This document shows positions 63,118-64,000 of a stretch of DNA of 64,000 nt, piece by piece (the first letter of the stretch is position 1; each line of letters starts with the position of its first letter). The notes beneath the pieces were generated by a model. That model was not told the origin of the DNA and searched no databases. It saw only the letters and a list, made by a program, of their open reading frames with translations. Position numbers and translations under genes: made by a program. Origin of the DNA: Cordylochernes scorpioides (lineage: Eukaryota; Arthropoda; Arachnida; Pseudoscorpiones; Chernetidae); NCBI GenBank assembly GCA_030710605.1, contig CP092879.1:40238842-40302841 (forward strand). Direction: 5' to 3'.

Positions 63118-63534
63118 ATCTAAAATATCATTTTTTATGCTACATGTTTAATTTGCATTTACCTATTTTACATATCTCTGATTGTATTCAAAAATCGTCA
63201 ACCGATTCTTCTACTTTTGGCGAAGTGGTGTTTTATTAATTTGTTATTTTATATTATTGAGGTTCTTTCCTGGTATTCAAAAAGGAAAAATACGTGTCGA
63301 TCAGGTATATTTTTCAATTTATCAAACAATTTGGCCGCTGAATCTCTGATTCTGGTAGAGCGCCATCTGGCGAATAAAATTGTAACTAAAATCAATTTCG
63401 AATTTTTAATTATTTTCCACAAAGATTCCCATTGCATCCTGAACACAATGGTGTTTACCGCATTGCTCTAGCGCAAATATTCGCGGAATTATTAATTTTT
63501 AAAATAGTGCGGGACTTTTGGATCACCCTGTATA
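63118..63534 (-). repeat. 410-bp repeat family C, copy 3
   Basis: Minus orientation, ending ATCACCCTGTA at 63534, followed by TATATA. The shared frame lies at 63249-63446. It follows the LINE tail at the same distance as copy 2. Confidence 0.75.
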
Positions 63535-64000
63535 TATAATGGAATAAAATATAATAATGTATTTCTAAAAATTCAAATTGAATTTTAATATTTCAAAATC
63601 TATTCTTTAAAATTCAAAAGCATCTGCTGAAAATATATAATATATTGCATTTATATATTTGTATTGAATATAAAATACAAATTTAAATTATAAAAAATAC
63701 AAATATTTAATTTTAATAGTGTCACAATATAATTAAATTAACAAAATATAAATAGACATATATAATATCTAAAAGAAAGCAATAAATCCAATTTATTTTG
63801 ACCGAATAAAGAATTATTCTATGGAATAAAAAATCATAGAGTCTATCGCCAGGAAGAAATGGCCAGTGCTATCAGTCGTTTCCTGCGATATGGCTAGCGG
63901 GAAAGAAAGATAGCCTCTAAGGATTGAGAAGTCATTTGCTGGGGATAAAATAAAGGAGATTAATGCTGATTAGGATTATAAATGATATTTTCTTCAAGAA
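63535..64000. other. AT-rich end of the window
   Basis: Nothing recognised. Confidence 0.4.

Overview
This is eukaryotic DNA, very AT-rich by eye (roughly 70%), with no recognisable host gene. No open frame matches a cellular protein. Every coding region I can identify belongs to a transposable element. The element set (mariner and Tc1 DNA transposons, a CsRn1-like and other Ty3/gypsy LTR retrotransposons, LINEs with endonuclease and RNase H, tRNA-derived SINEs, pogo-like MITEs) suggests an arthropod, perhaps a chelicerate. That is an inference from family resemblance; no host gene or rDNA confirms it.

Layout. 1-13 kb: a frameshifted mariner, LINE tail scraps, a CA-rich minisatellite, tRNA-derived SINE copies, a pogo-like MITE, and a structurally complete Tc1-like transposon (10842-12260) with an intact 343-residue transposase and 47-bp inverted ends. 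13.06-18.36 kb: a Ty3/gypsy element with both LTRs and frameshifted gag and pol. 19-20.2 kb: a 42-bp minisatellite. 20.6-23.2 kb: two decayed Tc1-like copies, one holding a LINE tail with a 9-bp target duplication. 23.5-31.7 kb: many short repeats, foldback elements and MITEs. 31.7-33.8 kb: a GC-rich LINE remnant. 33.8-39.4 kb: SINE, MITE and repeat copies plus a third DNA-transposon pseudogene. 39.5-48.0 kb: one LINE broken by a 286-bp insert, a decayed gypsy element and an internal inverted segment. 50.5-51.8 kb: a decayed mariner with its ends. 52.0-56.5 kb: the best-preserved gypsy element (1190-codon frame). 56.7-62.1 kb: a minus-strand CsRn1-like gypsy element with a 4-bp target duplication. 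62.2-63.5 kb: a LINE tail plus a repeat that duplicates the 47.3-48.6 kb arrangement.

How the parts relate. The window is a record of nested insertions, and several have readable target duplications or empty-site relatives. The Tc1-like element at 10.8-12.3 kb is the only one whose coding frame and ends look intact. The most unusual signals are: a dispersed repeat whose head looks like a hammerhead-ribozyme core (four loci), a wider set of snap-back motifs of similar layout, a MITE amplified internally in 91-bp steps, a 410-bp repeat whose three copies share an open frame, and an inverted duplicate inside the 39-48 kb LINE.
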